A model generated the notes under the pieces. The model did no database searches. It saw only the letters and a program-made list of their open reading frames with translations, and was not told the origin of the DNA. DNA of 64,000 bases. Origin: Streptomyces sp. DvalAA-43 (lineage in GTDB: Bacteria; Actinomycetota; Actinomycetes; Streptomycetales; Streptomycetaceae). Below are positions 43,142 to 50,304 of this stretch, piece by piece (the first letter of the stretch is position 1; each line of letters opens with the position of its first letter). The translations under genes and the position numbers were made by a program. The stretch spans positions 1 through 64,000 of the forward strand of contig NZ_FMBW01000044.1 in NCBI RefSeq assembly GCF_900091725.1. The letters are read 5' to 3'.

Positions 43142-43981
43142 TCACGCGCCGAGCCACTCCGCGACCTCGACCACGTCCCCGACGTTCAGCACGCCCTCGC
43201 AGACCACCGCGTTCTTCGCGCCGAAGCTGACCCTGTTCCCGTACTCCGGCTCGCGCCGGTACGTCGACAGGGTGCGGATCGGTTCCGGGCCCACGCGGTG
43301 GCCGGTGGCCTGGTCGACCATGGGGACGGCGCACCGCGTCGCCCGTACCGAGTGGGCGAGTTCGACGGAGCCGATGGTCATCCGGCGTACCCGGTCCTCG
43401 AAGTGGGGCTCGTCGTGGCCGGTCAGGACGATGTTGGGGCGGAAGCGGTTCATGGGGACGGGCTTGGCGTCGCCCCGGGCGGTGATGCGGGCGTTGAGGT
43501 CGTCCAGGGAGGCCGTCGAGGCGACCAGCACCGCGTGCGCGTCGGCGAAGTTGACCTTGCCGGGGGTCTCGCCCCAGCCGTCCCGGTCGAAGCCGGGGGC
43601 CACCCGTACCAGGCGGGACTTCACCCCGAGCGCGTCGGAGAACCACTCCGCGACCGCGTCGCCCTGGTCGACGGCCGCGCCGAGCGGGCGGTCGAACATG
43701 CTGACGTCGAGGCGTGGGCCGTCCCGGTCGGCGTCGAGGCGCAGCGGCTCGATCCCCGGGGTGGTCAGGGCCAGGCTCGCGCCGCCGTCCAGGACCTCGA
43801 CGCTGATCGCGGCCATCGCGGGGTGCGTGCGCTGGCTGCGGAAGGCGCCGTCCGCCGCGTCCACCACCATGAACGTGCGGTCGTGTTCGAGGCCGGTGCC
43901 GAGGACCTGCGCGGAGTCGACCGTGGTCCCGGCGCAGCCCTTGACCGGGTAGTAGGCCAGCTCACGGACGGTGATCGTCAT
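43142..43981 (-). CDS. MOSC-domain protein
   Basis: 279-residue protein with an N-terminal MOSC beta-barrel (VRELAYYPVKGCAGTTVDSAQVLGTGLEHDRTFMVVD, about 4-40) and a C-terminal MOSC domain (DAHAVLVASTASLDDLNARI about 145; RFRPNIVLTGHDEPHFED about 180; RCAVPMVDQATGHRVGPEPIRTLSTYR about 215 with the conserved Cys). MOSC proteins bind molybdenum cofactor or handle sulfur; mARC-type reductases belong here. ATG 43981 (GGAGGGGACACC upstream) overlaps the stop of the acetyltransferase gene (ATGA). Confidence 0.9.
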   Translation of the reverse strand: MTITVRELAYYPVKGCAGTTVDSAQVLGTGLEHDRTFMVVDAADGAFRSQRTHPAMAAISVEVLDGGASLALTTPGIEPLRLDADRDGPRLDVSMFDRPLGAAVDQGDAVAEWFSDALGVKSRLVRVAPGFDRDGWGETPGKVNFADAHAVLVASTASLDDLNARITARGDAKPVPMNRFRPNIVLTGHDEPHFEDRVRRMTIGSVELAHSVRATRCAVPMVDQATGHRVGPEPIRTLSTYRREPEYGNRVSFGAKNAVVCEGVLNVGDVVEVAEWLGA

Positions 43982-44655
43982 GGTGTCCCCTCCGGGGCGG
44001 CCGCTTCGAGGGCGTCGACGCTGCCGGACATGATGGTGCGGATGTGTCGGGTGAGGTGCTCCACGGGCCAGTCCCACCAGGCGACGGCGAGGAGCCGGGC
44101 CACGGTCTCCTCGTCGTACCGGGTACGGATCAGCCGGGCCGGGTTGCCGCCGACGATGCCGTAGTCGGGCACGTCGGAGGTGACGACGGAGCCGGCGCCG
44201 ATGATCGCGCCGTGCCCGATCCGTACGCCCGGCATCACCATCGCGCCGTAGCCGAACCAGACGTCGTTGCCGACGACCGTGTCGCCCCGGCCCGGCAGCC
44301 CGGTCAGCAGGTCGAAGTGCTCGGACCAGGAGCCGCCCATGGAGGGGAACGGGAACGTGGACGGGCCGTCCATCCGGTGGTTGGCGCCGTTCATGATGAA
44401 CCGCACCCCGGTCCCGAGCGCGCAGAACTTCCCGATGACGAGCTTCTCCGGGCCGTAGTGGTACAGCACGTTGCGGGTCTCGAACGCGGTCGCGTCGTCC
44501 GGGTCGTCGTAGTACGAGAAGTCCCCGACCTCGATCAGTTCGGACTTCACCAGGGGCTTCAGCAGGACGACCCGGGGCTGGCCCGGCATCGGGTGCAGAA
44601 CGGTGGGGTCGGCGGGGACTGGAGTCATGCTGTTCATCATCGCATTCGACCGCAT
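43978..44655 (-). CDS. CatB/Vat-type hexapeptide acetyltransferase
   Basis: 225-residue left-handed beta-helix acetyltransferase of the xenobiotic (streptogramin/chloramphenicol, Vat/CatB) group. It shows VEVGDFSYYDDPDD, KLVIGKFCALGTGVRFIMNGANHRMDG, WSEHFD, VVGNDVWFGYGAMVMPGVRIGHGAIIGAGSVVTSDVPDYGIVGGNPARLIRTRY and YDEETVARLLAVAWWDWP. The catalytic His is in the GANHRMDG segment. It may detoxify an antibiotic or act on a metabolite. The start is ATG 44655; ATG 44640 or 44631 are alternatives. It is coupled to the MOSC gene and divergent from an O-methyltransferase. Confidence 0.88.
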   Translation of the reverse strand: MRSNAMMNSMTPVPADPTVLHPMPGQPRVVLLKPLVKSELIEVGDFSYYDDPDDATAFETRNVLYHYGPEKLVIGKFCALGTGVRFIMNGANHRMDGPSTFPFPSMGGSWSEHFDLLTGLPGRGDTVVGNDVWFGYGAMVMPGVRIGHGAIIGAGSVVTSDVPDYGIVGGNPARLIRTRYDEETVARLLAVAWWDWPVEHLTRHIRTIMSGSVDALEAAAPEGTP

Positions 44656-44662
44656 GAGGTAA

Positions 44663-44677
44663 GTTCCTTTTAGGAAC
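44663..44677. promoter_or_regulatory. Putative operator between acetyltransferase and O-methyltransferase
   Basis: Perfect palindrome GTTCCTTTTAGGAAC (6-bp arms, 3-bp centre), 8 bp from the acetyltransferase start and 27 bp from the methyltransferase start. It resembles sites of HxlR- or MarR-type regulators, but no such gene is adjacent. Confidence 0.55.
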
Positions 44678-44703
44678 TCACTCCGGATCGAGAGGAACAT
44701 GCC

Positions 44704-45372
44704 GTGACGCTGGCGCGATGGACCGAGGTCGACGACTACTTCAACGGGCTGCTGGTGGGCCCGGACGAGGCACTGGACGCGGCCGTGGAGAACAGTGACG
44801 CGGCAGGGCTCCCGGCGATCCAGGTCGCCGCCAACCAGGGCAAGCTGCTGAACCTGCTGGCCAGGCTCCAGGGGGCGCGCACCGTGCTGGAGATCGGCAC
44901 CCTGGGCGGCTACAGCACCATCTGGCTGGCCCGTGCGCTGCCCGAGGGCGGCAGGGTCGTCACGCTGGAGGCCGATCCGGCGTACGCGGAGGTCGCGCGG
45001 GCCAACATCGAGCGGGCGGGGTTCGCGGACGTCGTCGAGATCCGGGTCGGCCGCGCCCTGGACACGCTGCCGGAGCTCGCGGCGGAGGGGCACGGCCCGT
45101 TCGACGTCGTGTTCATCGACGCCGACAAGCCGAGCAACCCGGACTACCTGGCCTGGTCCCTGAAGCTGACCCGGCCCGGCAGCCTGATCATCGCCGACAA
45201 CGTCGTACGCGACGGCGAGGTGGTCGACGGCACCAGCGACGACCCGAAGGTGCAGGGCGTACGCCGGTTCACCGAACTCGTCGCGGCCGAGCCGACGTTG
45301 ACCGCGACCGCGCTGCAAACGGTGGGCAGCAAGGGGTACGACGGGCTGATGATGGCGCTCGTCACCGGCTGA
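44704..45372 (+). CDS. Class I SAM-dependent O-methyltransferase
   Basis: 222-residue enzyme of the caffeoyl-CoA/catechol O-methyltransferase group with SAM motif I VLEIGTLGGYSTIWLARALP (about 60-80), acidic VVTLEADPAYAEVARANI (about 88), the metal Asp in FDVVFIDADKPSNPDYL (about 135-150) and IIADNVVRDGEVVDG (about 160). It methylates a vicinal-hydroxyl small molecule; the substrate is unknown. GTG 44704 follows GAGAGGAACATGCC. The palindrome upstream is shared with the acetyltransferase gene. Confidence 0.9.
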   Translation: MTLARWTEVDDYFNGLLVGPDEALDAAVENSDAAGLPAIQVAANQGKLLNLLARLQGARTVLEIGTLGGYSTIWLARALPEGGRVVTLEADPAYAEVARANIERAGFADVVEIRVGRALDTLPELAAEGHGPFDVVFIDADKPSNPDYLAWSLKLTRPGSLIIADNVVRDGEVVDGTSDDPKVQGVRRFTELVAAEPTLTATALQTVGSKGYDGLMMALVTG

Positions 45373-45495
45373 CACGTCGGCTGACACGTCCGCCGATATC
45401 GGCCGGGGTGGTGCGCGGGGCCGAGCGGGGCGGCCTGCGCGCCGAGGCGACGGGTGGGGCGCCGGACTGCGGTGGAGCGAAGGCGGAATGCGTTC

Positions 45496-46014
45496 ATGGA
45501 CGCTGGACTCGCCGCGCTGCTCGGTGCCGCCGTCGGCTCGCTCGCCACCCTTGGCGCGGCGATCGTGAACGGGCGTGCCGTGGCGCGCTCGCAGTACGCC
45601 CAGTGGCGCAGGCAGCACCGCAGGGATGCCTACGCGGACTACCTCAGCGCTCTGCACGGCCGCGACCTGGCCATGGACGCCGTCTTCGACGCACTCCGGC
45701 CGGACCGTCCTGACCTGCGGAAGACCGACGAGGAGGCGCAACGCTTCGTCGCCCTGGCGCGCGAGGTGCACCGCGTGGCCGAAGTCGTCATCATCGAAGG
45801 GCCACTTGCCATGGTGACGGCAGCGGACCGCATAGCCCGAGCATCCGGCGAGCTCTCCGACGTGATGCGGCGGATGGTGAAGAACGCTCACGCGGGAGAC
45901 GGCTCCCACAAGGCGGCGGACACCGCCCTTGCCACCGAGCGGGAGCACGCCCTCTACCAGGCGGTGAAGAGCTTCCGCTCGGCAGCCAGGGACGTTCTCG
46001 GCACTCCGGACTAG
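45496..46014 (+). CDS. Small membrane-anchored protein, function unknown
   Basis: 172-residue protein with one N-terminal membrane helix (about 2-22, LAALLGAAVGSLATLGAAIVNG), then a helical, charged cytoplasmic part (SQYAQWRRQHRRDAYADYLSALHGRDLAMDAVFDAL). This resembles a common Streptomyces hypothetical family. No enzymatic motif is seen. ATG 45496 is taken because the helix then starts normally; an upstream in-frame ATG at 45454 is possible. Confidence 0.65.
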   Translation: MDAGLAALLGAAVGSLATLGAAIVNGRAVARSQYAQWRRQHRRDAYADYLSALHGRDLAMDAVFDALRPDRPDLRKTDEEAQRFVALAREVHRVAEVVIIEGPLAMVTAADRIARASGELSDVMRRMVKNAHAGDGSHKAADTALATEREHALYQAVKSFRSAARDVLGTPD

Positions 46015-46044
46015 CTGCGTCGGCGTCCCGGTCCCGGCCGACGT

Positions 46045-46142
46045 GGTGGAAGGCCTCCAGCGAAGAGCGTCCAGCGGAACGCCGCCAGTGGAGGGCCGCC
46101 AGTGGAAGGCCTCCAGCGAAGAGCCGGCAGTGGAAAGCCTCC
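46045..46142 (+). repeat. Seven tandem 14-bp repeats upstream of fabV
   Basis: Seven consecutive 14-bp units from 46045 to 46142 with consensus near AGTGGAAGGCCTCC (for example AGCGGAACGCCGCC, AGTGGAGGGCCGCC, AGCGAAGAGCCGGC). They lie in the 261-bp gap between the small membrane gene and fabV; the rest of the gap shows no other clear feature. Confidence 0.8.
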
Positions 46143-46275
46143 AAGAGCTGCCGAGCATTACTGTCACCGACGGGGTGACCACCCGTCTCCGTACGGTCGC
46201 AGACTTGCAGGGCGCGGTGCATGCCCTCGCGGTCGCCGCTTCCCCGTCCGTGACGAACCGTAAGGACCCGAGTAC

Positions 46276-47487
46276 GTGAGCGAACGCGTCATCGCCCCCA
46301 AGAACCGCGGCTTCCTCTTCCTCGACTCCCACCCGGCGGGCTGCGAGCGGCTGGTGGAGGACATGTGGCAGGCCGTCCCCGCCCCGTCCCGCGCGCCCGG
46401 CCGGGCACCCGTGGCGCTGGTCATCGGCTCCTCCGCCGGGTACGGGCTGGCCGCGACGATCGCCGGTCTCGCCCGTGCCGGGATCCGTGGCATCGGGGTC
46501 TGCTTCGAGAAGGCCCCCGGACGGCGCACGGGTACAGCCGGCTGGTACCGCACGGCCGCGACCGCCGAACTCGCCCGTCGGCACGGTCACGACATGGTGT
46601 TCCTCAACGGGGACGCGTTCTCCGACGAGATGAAGAACCAGGTCGCGCAGGTGCTGGAGGAGCGGTTCGGGGGCCGTCTGGACTACCTGATCTACTCGGT
46701 GGCCGCCCCGCGCCGCACCGACCCCGACACCGGGACCACCTACGCGTCCGTCCTCAAGCCCATCGGCGAGGCGTACAGCACCAAGACCCTCGTCTTCGAC
46801 GACGGGGGCACCGGCGAGGTGCGGGAGGTCGGGACGCAGCCGGCCGAAGGCGACGACATCGAGCAGACCGTCGCCGTCATGGGCGGTACCGACTGGGAGC
46901 GGTGGATCGACCACCTCGCCGATCGCGGACTGCTCGCCGATGGATTCACCACCGCCGCCCTCTCCTACATCGGCTCCGCCCTGACGGCCGCGATCTACCG
47001 GCAGGGCACCATCGGCGCCGCCAAATCCCACCTCGAACAGACCGCCCGCACCCTCGACGAGCGGCTCGGCAAGCTGGTCGGCGGGCGCGCGGTCACCTCG
47101 GTCAACGCGGCCGCCGTCACCCAGTCCTCGACCGCGATCCCCGGCATCGCCCTGTACGTCGGGCTGCTCCGAGGCGTTCTCGGCCACACCATGGTCCCGC
47201 CGATCGGGCAGCTCACCGACCTGTGGGACCAGCTCACCGGCATCCGTCCGCTCGACCTCGACGAGGAGGGACGGGTGCGCCTGGACACCTGGGAACTCGC
47301 CCCTGCCGTCCAGGCGGCCGTCACCGAGCGGTGGAACACCGCCACCACCGAGAACATCACCGAACTCGCCGACCTCGACTGGTTCCACGCCGAAGTGCAG
47401 CACCTGTACGGATTCGCCGTGCCCGGCGTCGACTATGCCGCGCCGGTCGAGACCGACATCCCCTGGCCGGGCGCTGCCACTCCCTGA
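46276..47487 (+). CDS. fabV: Trans-2-enoyl-CoA/ACP reductase (FabV)
   Basis: 403-residue NADH-dependent enoyl reductase of the FabV type, a triclosan-insensitive alternative to FabI. It shows N-terminal VIAPKNRGFLFLDSHPAGCERLV, the Rossmann motif IGSSAGYGLAATIAGL (about 50-65), DYLIYSVAAPRRTDP (about 135), the catalytic Tyr-x8-Lys in IYRQGTIGAAKSHLE (about 240-250) and a C-terminal WFHAEVQHLYGFAVPGVDY. Length fits the family. The start GTG 46276 is directly preceded by GAGTAC only, a weak site. It is a single gene away from other fatty-acid genes. Confidence 0.93.
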   Translation: MSERVIAPKNRGFLFLDSHPAGCERLVEDMWQAVPAPSRAPGRAPVALVIGSSAGYGLAATIAGLARAGIRGIGVCFEKAPGRRTGTAGWYRTAATAELARRHGHDMVFLNGDAFSDEMKNQVAQVLEERFGGRLDYLIYSVAAPRRTDPDTGTTYASVLKPIGEAYSTKTLVFDDGGTGEVREVGTQPAEGDDIEQTVAVMGGTDWERWIDHLADRGLLADGFTTAALSYIGSALTAAIYRQGTIGAAKSHLEQTARTLDERLGKLVGGRAVTSVNAAAVTQSSTAIPGIALYVGLLRGVLGHTMVPPIGQLTDLWDQLTGIRPLDLDEEGRVRLDTWELAPAVQAAVTERWNTATTENITELADLDWFHAEVQHLYGFAVPGVDYAAPVETDIPWPGAATP

Positions 47488-47583
47488 GCCGTGCTGATGA
47501 TTGCGCTGGTCACTGGCCGTGGCCCGCTGTGGCTCCTCTGAGATGCTTGTAGCGATCATGACGAGCAGTCAAAGGGGTGGGGA

Positions 47584-48378
47584 GTGCCCAGGGTGGGGAT
47601 CGGGAGAAGGAAGTTGGCGGCGCTGTTCGCCGTCGCGGTGATCGGCGGGCTGACGGGGTGTGCGGGGAACGACAGCGGGGCCGAGGCGGACGGCGGACCG
47701 TCCGCCTCGGCCCCCGTGAGTGATGCCCGCAGGATGAGCGAATCGCTCACCCTGCTCAAGGGCTACCGCTCCCTCGGGCTGAAGGGCGAATTCAGGGGCG
47801 AGTCCTTGAGGACGGTCGACCTGCACGCCGACCGGCACGGCAACTGCGTCGGTACGTACGTGGAGTTGGACACGACCACCGACGTGGTCGTCATCGGCGA
47901 CCGCGGCTGGCTGCGGTACGGCGACAAGATGCTGGAGAACACGCGCTCCTTCGCGAAGACCTACGTGCCGGACAAGCTCGCCGTCGTCGAGGAAGCGGTC
48001 GAGAAGGCTCGTGGAAAGTACGTCGAGTACCCGGCCCGTGAGATGTTGCGGTACCCGGGTCTGATCCTGTGCGATCCCGGCCGGGCGTTCGCGAAGGTGC
48101 CCGGAACGGTGAGCAGTGCGGAGAAGAAGGGCAATCCGCGCACCAAGAGTGGTGAGCGAACCGTTCAGCTCACGCATGGTTCCGGCGGCGATGAGGTGTC
48201 GGTGCACGTACCGGAGAAGGGCGGGTCCGTGCCCCGGGGCATCGATTTCAGTCTCGGTGATGCCCCGGTACTGCTCGAACTCGGCGACTACGACGAGCCG
48301 GTGCGGGTGAAGCCGCCCAGCCGTGCGGACATCGTGAGCGCCGAAGCGGTGAAGGGGCTGGACGCGATCTTCGAGTGA
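47584..48378 (+). CDS. Lipoprotein, function unknown
   Basis: 264-residue lipoprotein starting at GTG 47584, preceded by GGGGTGGGGA. A signal segment with lipobox LTGC (Cys about 26) is followed by a Gly/Ser/Asp linker and a beta-rich domain (LKGEFRGESLRTVDLHADRHGNCVGTYVE) like LppX/LolA-fold lipoproteins of actinobacteria, which may carry lipids. No catalytic motif is seen. Its TGA overlaps a GTG that opens a longer frame into the next gene. Confidence 0.75.
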   Translation: MPRVGIGRRKLAALFAVAVIGGLTGCAGNDSGAEADGGPSASAPVSDARRMSESLTLLKGYRSLGLKGEFRGESLRTVDLHADRHGNCVGTYVELDTTTDVVVIGDRGWLRYGDKMLENTRSFAKTYVPDKLAVVEEAVEKARGKYVEYPAREMLRYPGLILCDPGRAFAKVPGTVSSAEKKGNPRTKSGERTVQLTHGSGGDEVSVHVPEKGGSVPRGIDFSLGDAPVLLELGDYDEPVRVKPPSRADIVSAEAVKGLDAIFE

Positions 48379-48431
48379 CCGAGGGTCGGACGAGGCGCTC
48401 CGGACGTGCGTGCCGCGGACTGGACGGCGTT

Positions 48432-48480
48432 CGACCGCCGACCGCCGACCGCCGACCGCCGACCGCCGACCGCCGACGGG
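48432..48480 (+). repeat. Heptanucleotide repeat (CGACCGC)6 before the hydrolase gene
   Basis: Six perfect copies of CGACCGC (48432-48473) followed by CGACGGG, 33 bp upstream of the chosen hydrolase start. A unit of 7 bp is not a multiple of three, so copy-number change would shift frame in any reading frame crossing it. Confidence 0.9.
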
Positions 48481-48512
48481 AAATGTGTTCGACGGATGCG
48501 AGGGATCCGGCC

Positions 48513-49397
48513 ATGATCGGGTGCATGGATTTGCATGTGATCGACCCGGTTCGTATCGGTACGGAGCGGCTCCCCGGAGGGCGGCTGCTGGGCTGGGCCG
48601 AGTGGGGGCCGGGGAACGGGGTGCCGGTGCTGCTGTCGCCCGGTGCGGCCACCAGCAGGCATCTCGGGTTCGGTGCCGATGTGCTGGACGGGTTCGGGGT
48701 GCGGCTGATCTCCGTCGACCGCCCGGGGCTGGGGGCCTCCTCACCGCTGCCGGGGCGTACGTTCGGTGACTTCGTCGACGATGTCCGCGCGTTCGCCGGG
48801 CGGCGCGGGCTGGGGCGGCCCCTCATGGTCGGCAACTCGCAGGGGGCGCCGTTCGCGCTGGCGTGCGCCGCCGCCGGGGCGGTCCGGGCGCTCGCGGTGG
48901 TCTCCGGTGCGGACGAGGTCGCCGAGCCCGGCTTCGCCGACGCGCTGCCGGAGGAGCTGCGGCGCCTCGTCGACCTGGCCGTGGCCGACCCGGCCGCCGC
49001 CGAGCAGGTCTTCGCCGGGTTCAACTCGCAGGGGATGTGGGACATGGTCATGTCCGGCAGCCCGGAGTGCGACCTCGCCGTGTACCAACAGCCCGCGTTC
49101 GCCGCCGCCTACCGCCGGGCCCTCGACGAGGCCTTCGCGCAGGGGGCGGCCGGATACGCCCGGGACACCGCCCTGGCCATGGGGCGCTGGGGGATCGGGC
49201 TGTCCGGCATCGCCGTACCCGTCGACCTCTGGTACGGGGAGAAGGACACCGGCCACTCGCCCGACCAGGGGGTTCGGCTCACCTCGCGCATCCCGGACGC
49301 GGTGCGGCACCTGGTGCCGGGGGTCGGCGGGGCGGTGCTCTGGACACACTCCGAGCAGGTGCTGAGCACGTTGCTGGGGCGTGTCGCGGGCCGTTGA
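48513..49397 (+). CDS. Alpha/beta-hydrolase
   Basis: 294-residue alpha/beta-hydrolase: GWAEWGPGNGVPVLLSPGAATS (oxyanion region, about 25-45), nucleophile elbow GNSQGAP (Ser about 110), and a C-terminal His in WTHSEQVLSTLL (about 280). The substrate is unknown. ATG 48513 (MIGCMDLHVIDPVRIG) has GAGGGA 7 bp upstream. The frame stays open back to GTG 48375, which overlaps the lipoprotein stop, so an N-terminally extended form that crosses the heptanucleotide repeat is possible. Confidence 0.85.
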   Translation: MIGCMDLHVIDPVRIGTERLPGGRLLGWAEWGPGNGVPVLLSPGAATSRHLGFGADVLDGFGVRLISVDRPGLGASSPLPGRTFGDFVDDVRAFAGRRGLGRPLMVGNSQGAPFALACAAAGAVRALAVVSGADEVAEPGFADALPEELRRLVDLAVADPAAAEQVFAGFNSQGMWDMVMSGSPECDLAVYQQPAFAAAYRRALDEAFAQGAAGYARDTALAMGRWGIGLSGIAVPVDLWYGEKDTGHSPDQGVRLTSRIPDAVRHLVPGVGGAVLWTHSEQVLSTLLGRVAGR

Positions 49398-49431
49398 GCT
49401 GCTGAAACGCTGAGCCGTTCGGCGGCACAGA

Positions 49432-49465
49432 AGGGCCCCCGCCTGCACGTCCAGGCGGGGGCCCT
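49432..49465. terminator. Bidirectional terminator, hydrolase / sodF
   Basis: Perfect 14-bp inverted repeat AGGGCCCCCGCCTG/CAGGCGGGGGCCCT with a 6-bp loop between two convergent genes. Confidence 0.88.
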
Positions 49466-49534
49466 CCCTTCATCCGCCTGCCGGGTGAAGGTTGAGAAGA
49501 CGATCACGAGGCAGGACGTATCTGCGCCTCCCGG

Positions 49535-50176
49535 TCAGGGGGCGAGCAGCAGCACGTCGGCGCGCTCCTTGGCGGCCGCGTAACGCTTCGCCACGTCCTG
49601 CCAGTTGACGACGGCCCACATCGCCTCGATGAAGTCGACCTTCTGGTTCTTGTACTGGAGGTAGAAGGCGTGCTCCCAGGCGTCGAAGACCAGGACCGGG
49701 ACGGAGCCCTGGCCGACATTGCCCTGGTGGTCGTAGACCTGCTCGACGATCAGCTTGCCGCTGACCGGCTCGTACGCCAGGACGCCCCAGCCGGAGCCCT
49801 GCGTGGTGGCCGCGGCCTTCGTCAGCTGGGCCTTGAAACCGGCGAAGGAGCCGAACGACTCGGTGATCGCGTCCGCCAGATCGCCGACACCGTCCGCCGC
49901 GAGCGGCTCGCCGCCGCCGTCACCGGTCATGTTGTGCCAGTAGATCGAGTGCAGGATGTGACCGGAGAGGTGGAACGCGAGGCTCTTCTGAAGCCCGTTG
50001 ATCGCTCCCCAGGCCTCCTTGTCGCGCGCCTCCGCCAGCTGTTCCAGGGTGTCGTTCGCGCCCTTCACGTAGGCGGCGTGGTGCTTGTCGTGGTGGAGCT
50101 CGATGATCTGCGGATTGATGACCGGTTCGAGCGCCGCGTAGTCGTACGGGAGTTCCGGGAGCGTGTACGTGGCCAT
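49535..50176 (-). CDS. sodF: Iron(-zinc) superoxide dismutase
   Basis: 213-residue Fe/Mn-type superoxide dismutase converting superoxide to hydrogen peroxide and oxygen. Metal ligands are seen in ELHHDKHH (His about 27), LSGHILHSIYWHNM (His about 76), and VFDAWEHAFYLQYKN (Asp and His about 160-164). It is the Fe-type enzyme of Streptomyces, not the Ni-type SodN, whose N-terminal hook is absent. In S. coelicolor sodF is repressed by the nickel sensor Nur, and a Nur-like box lies upstream. ATG 50176 has GAGGGTT upstream; the longer frame is not supported. Confidence 0.95.
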   Translation of the reverse strand: MATYTLPELPYDYAALEPVINPQIIELHHDKHHAAYVKGANDTLEQLAEARDKEAWGAINGLQKSLAFHLSGHILHSIYWHNMTGDGGGEPLAADGVGDLADAITESFGSFAGFKAQLTKAAATTQGSGWGVLAYEPVSGKLIVEQVYDHQGNVGQGSVPVLVFDAWEHAFYLQYKNQKVDFIEAMWAVVNWQDVAKRYAAAKERADVLLLAP

Positions 50177-50210
50177 GTGGTCGAACCCTCCAGCTGCTGT
50201 CCTGTTGTTA

Positions 50211-50227
50211 TTGCAACCTCTATGCAA
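50211..50227. promoter_or_regulatory. Nur-type operator upstream of sodF
   Basis: TTGCAACCTCTATGCAA fits the Nur box TTGCAA-N5-TTGCAA with one changed base, 35 bp before the sodF start codon. Nickel-bound Nur would repress sodF here. Confidence 0.72.
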
Positions 50228-50304
50228 GAGCAGGCTAACAGCAGGAGGGGGCGATGGTGATCAGCCCTTCGACGTAGGACCGGAGCCCTGCCTGGAACGG
50301 GAGG

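Noticed and set aside
43978..47559. Open minus-strand frame of 1193 codons
   Set aside because: Only its last 225 codons (acetyltransferase) look real. The rest is antisense to the methyltransferase and fabV and reflects high GC.
48432..48480. CRISPR-like repetition
   Set aside because: Contiguous heptamers with no spacers. The other tandem arrays in the window also lack spacers, so none is CRISPR.
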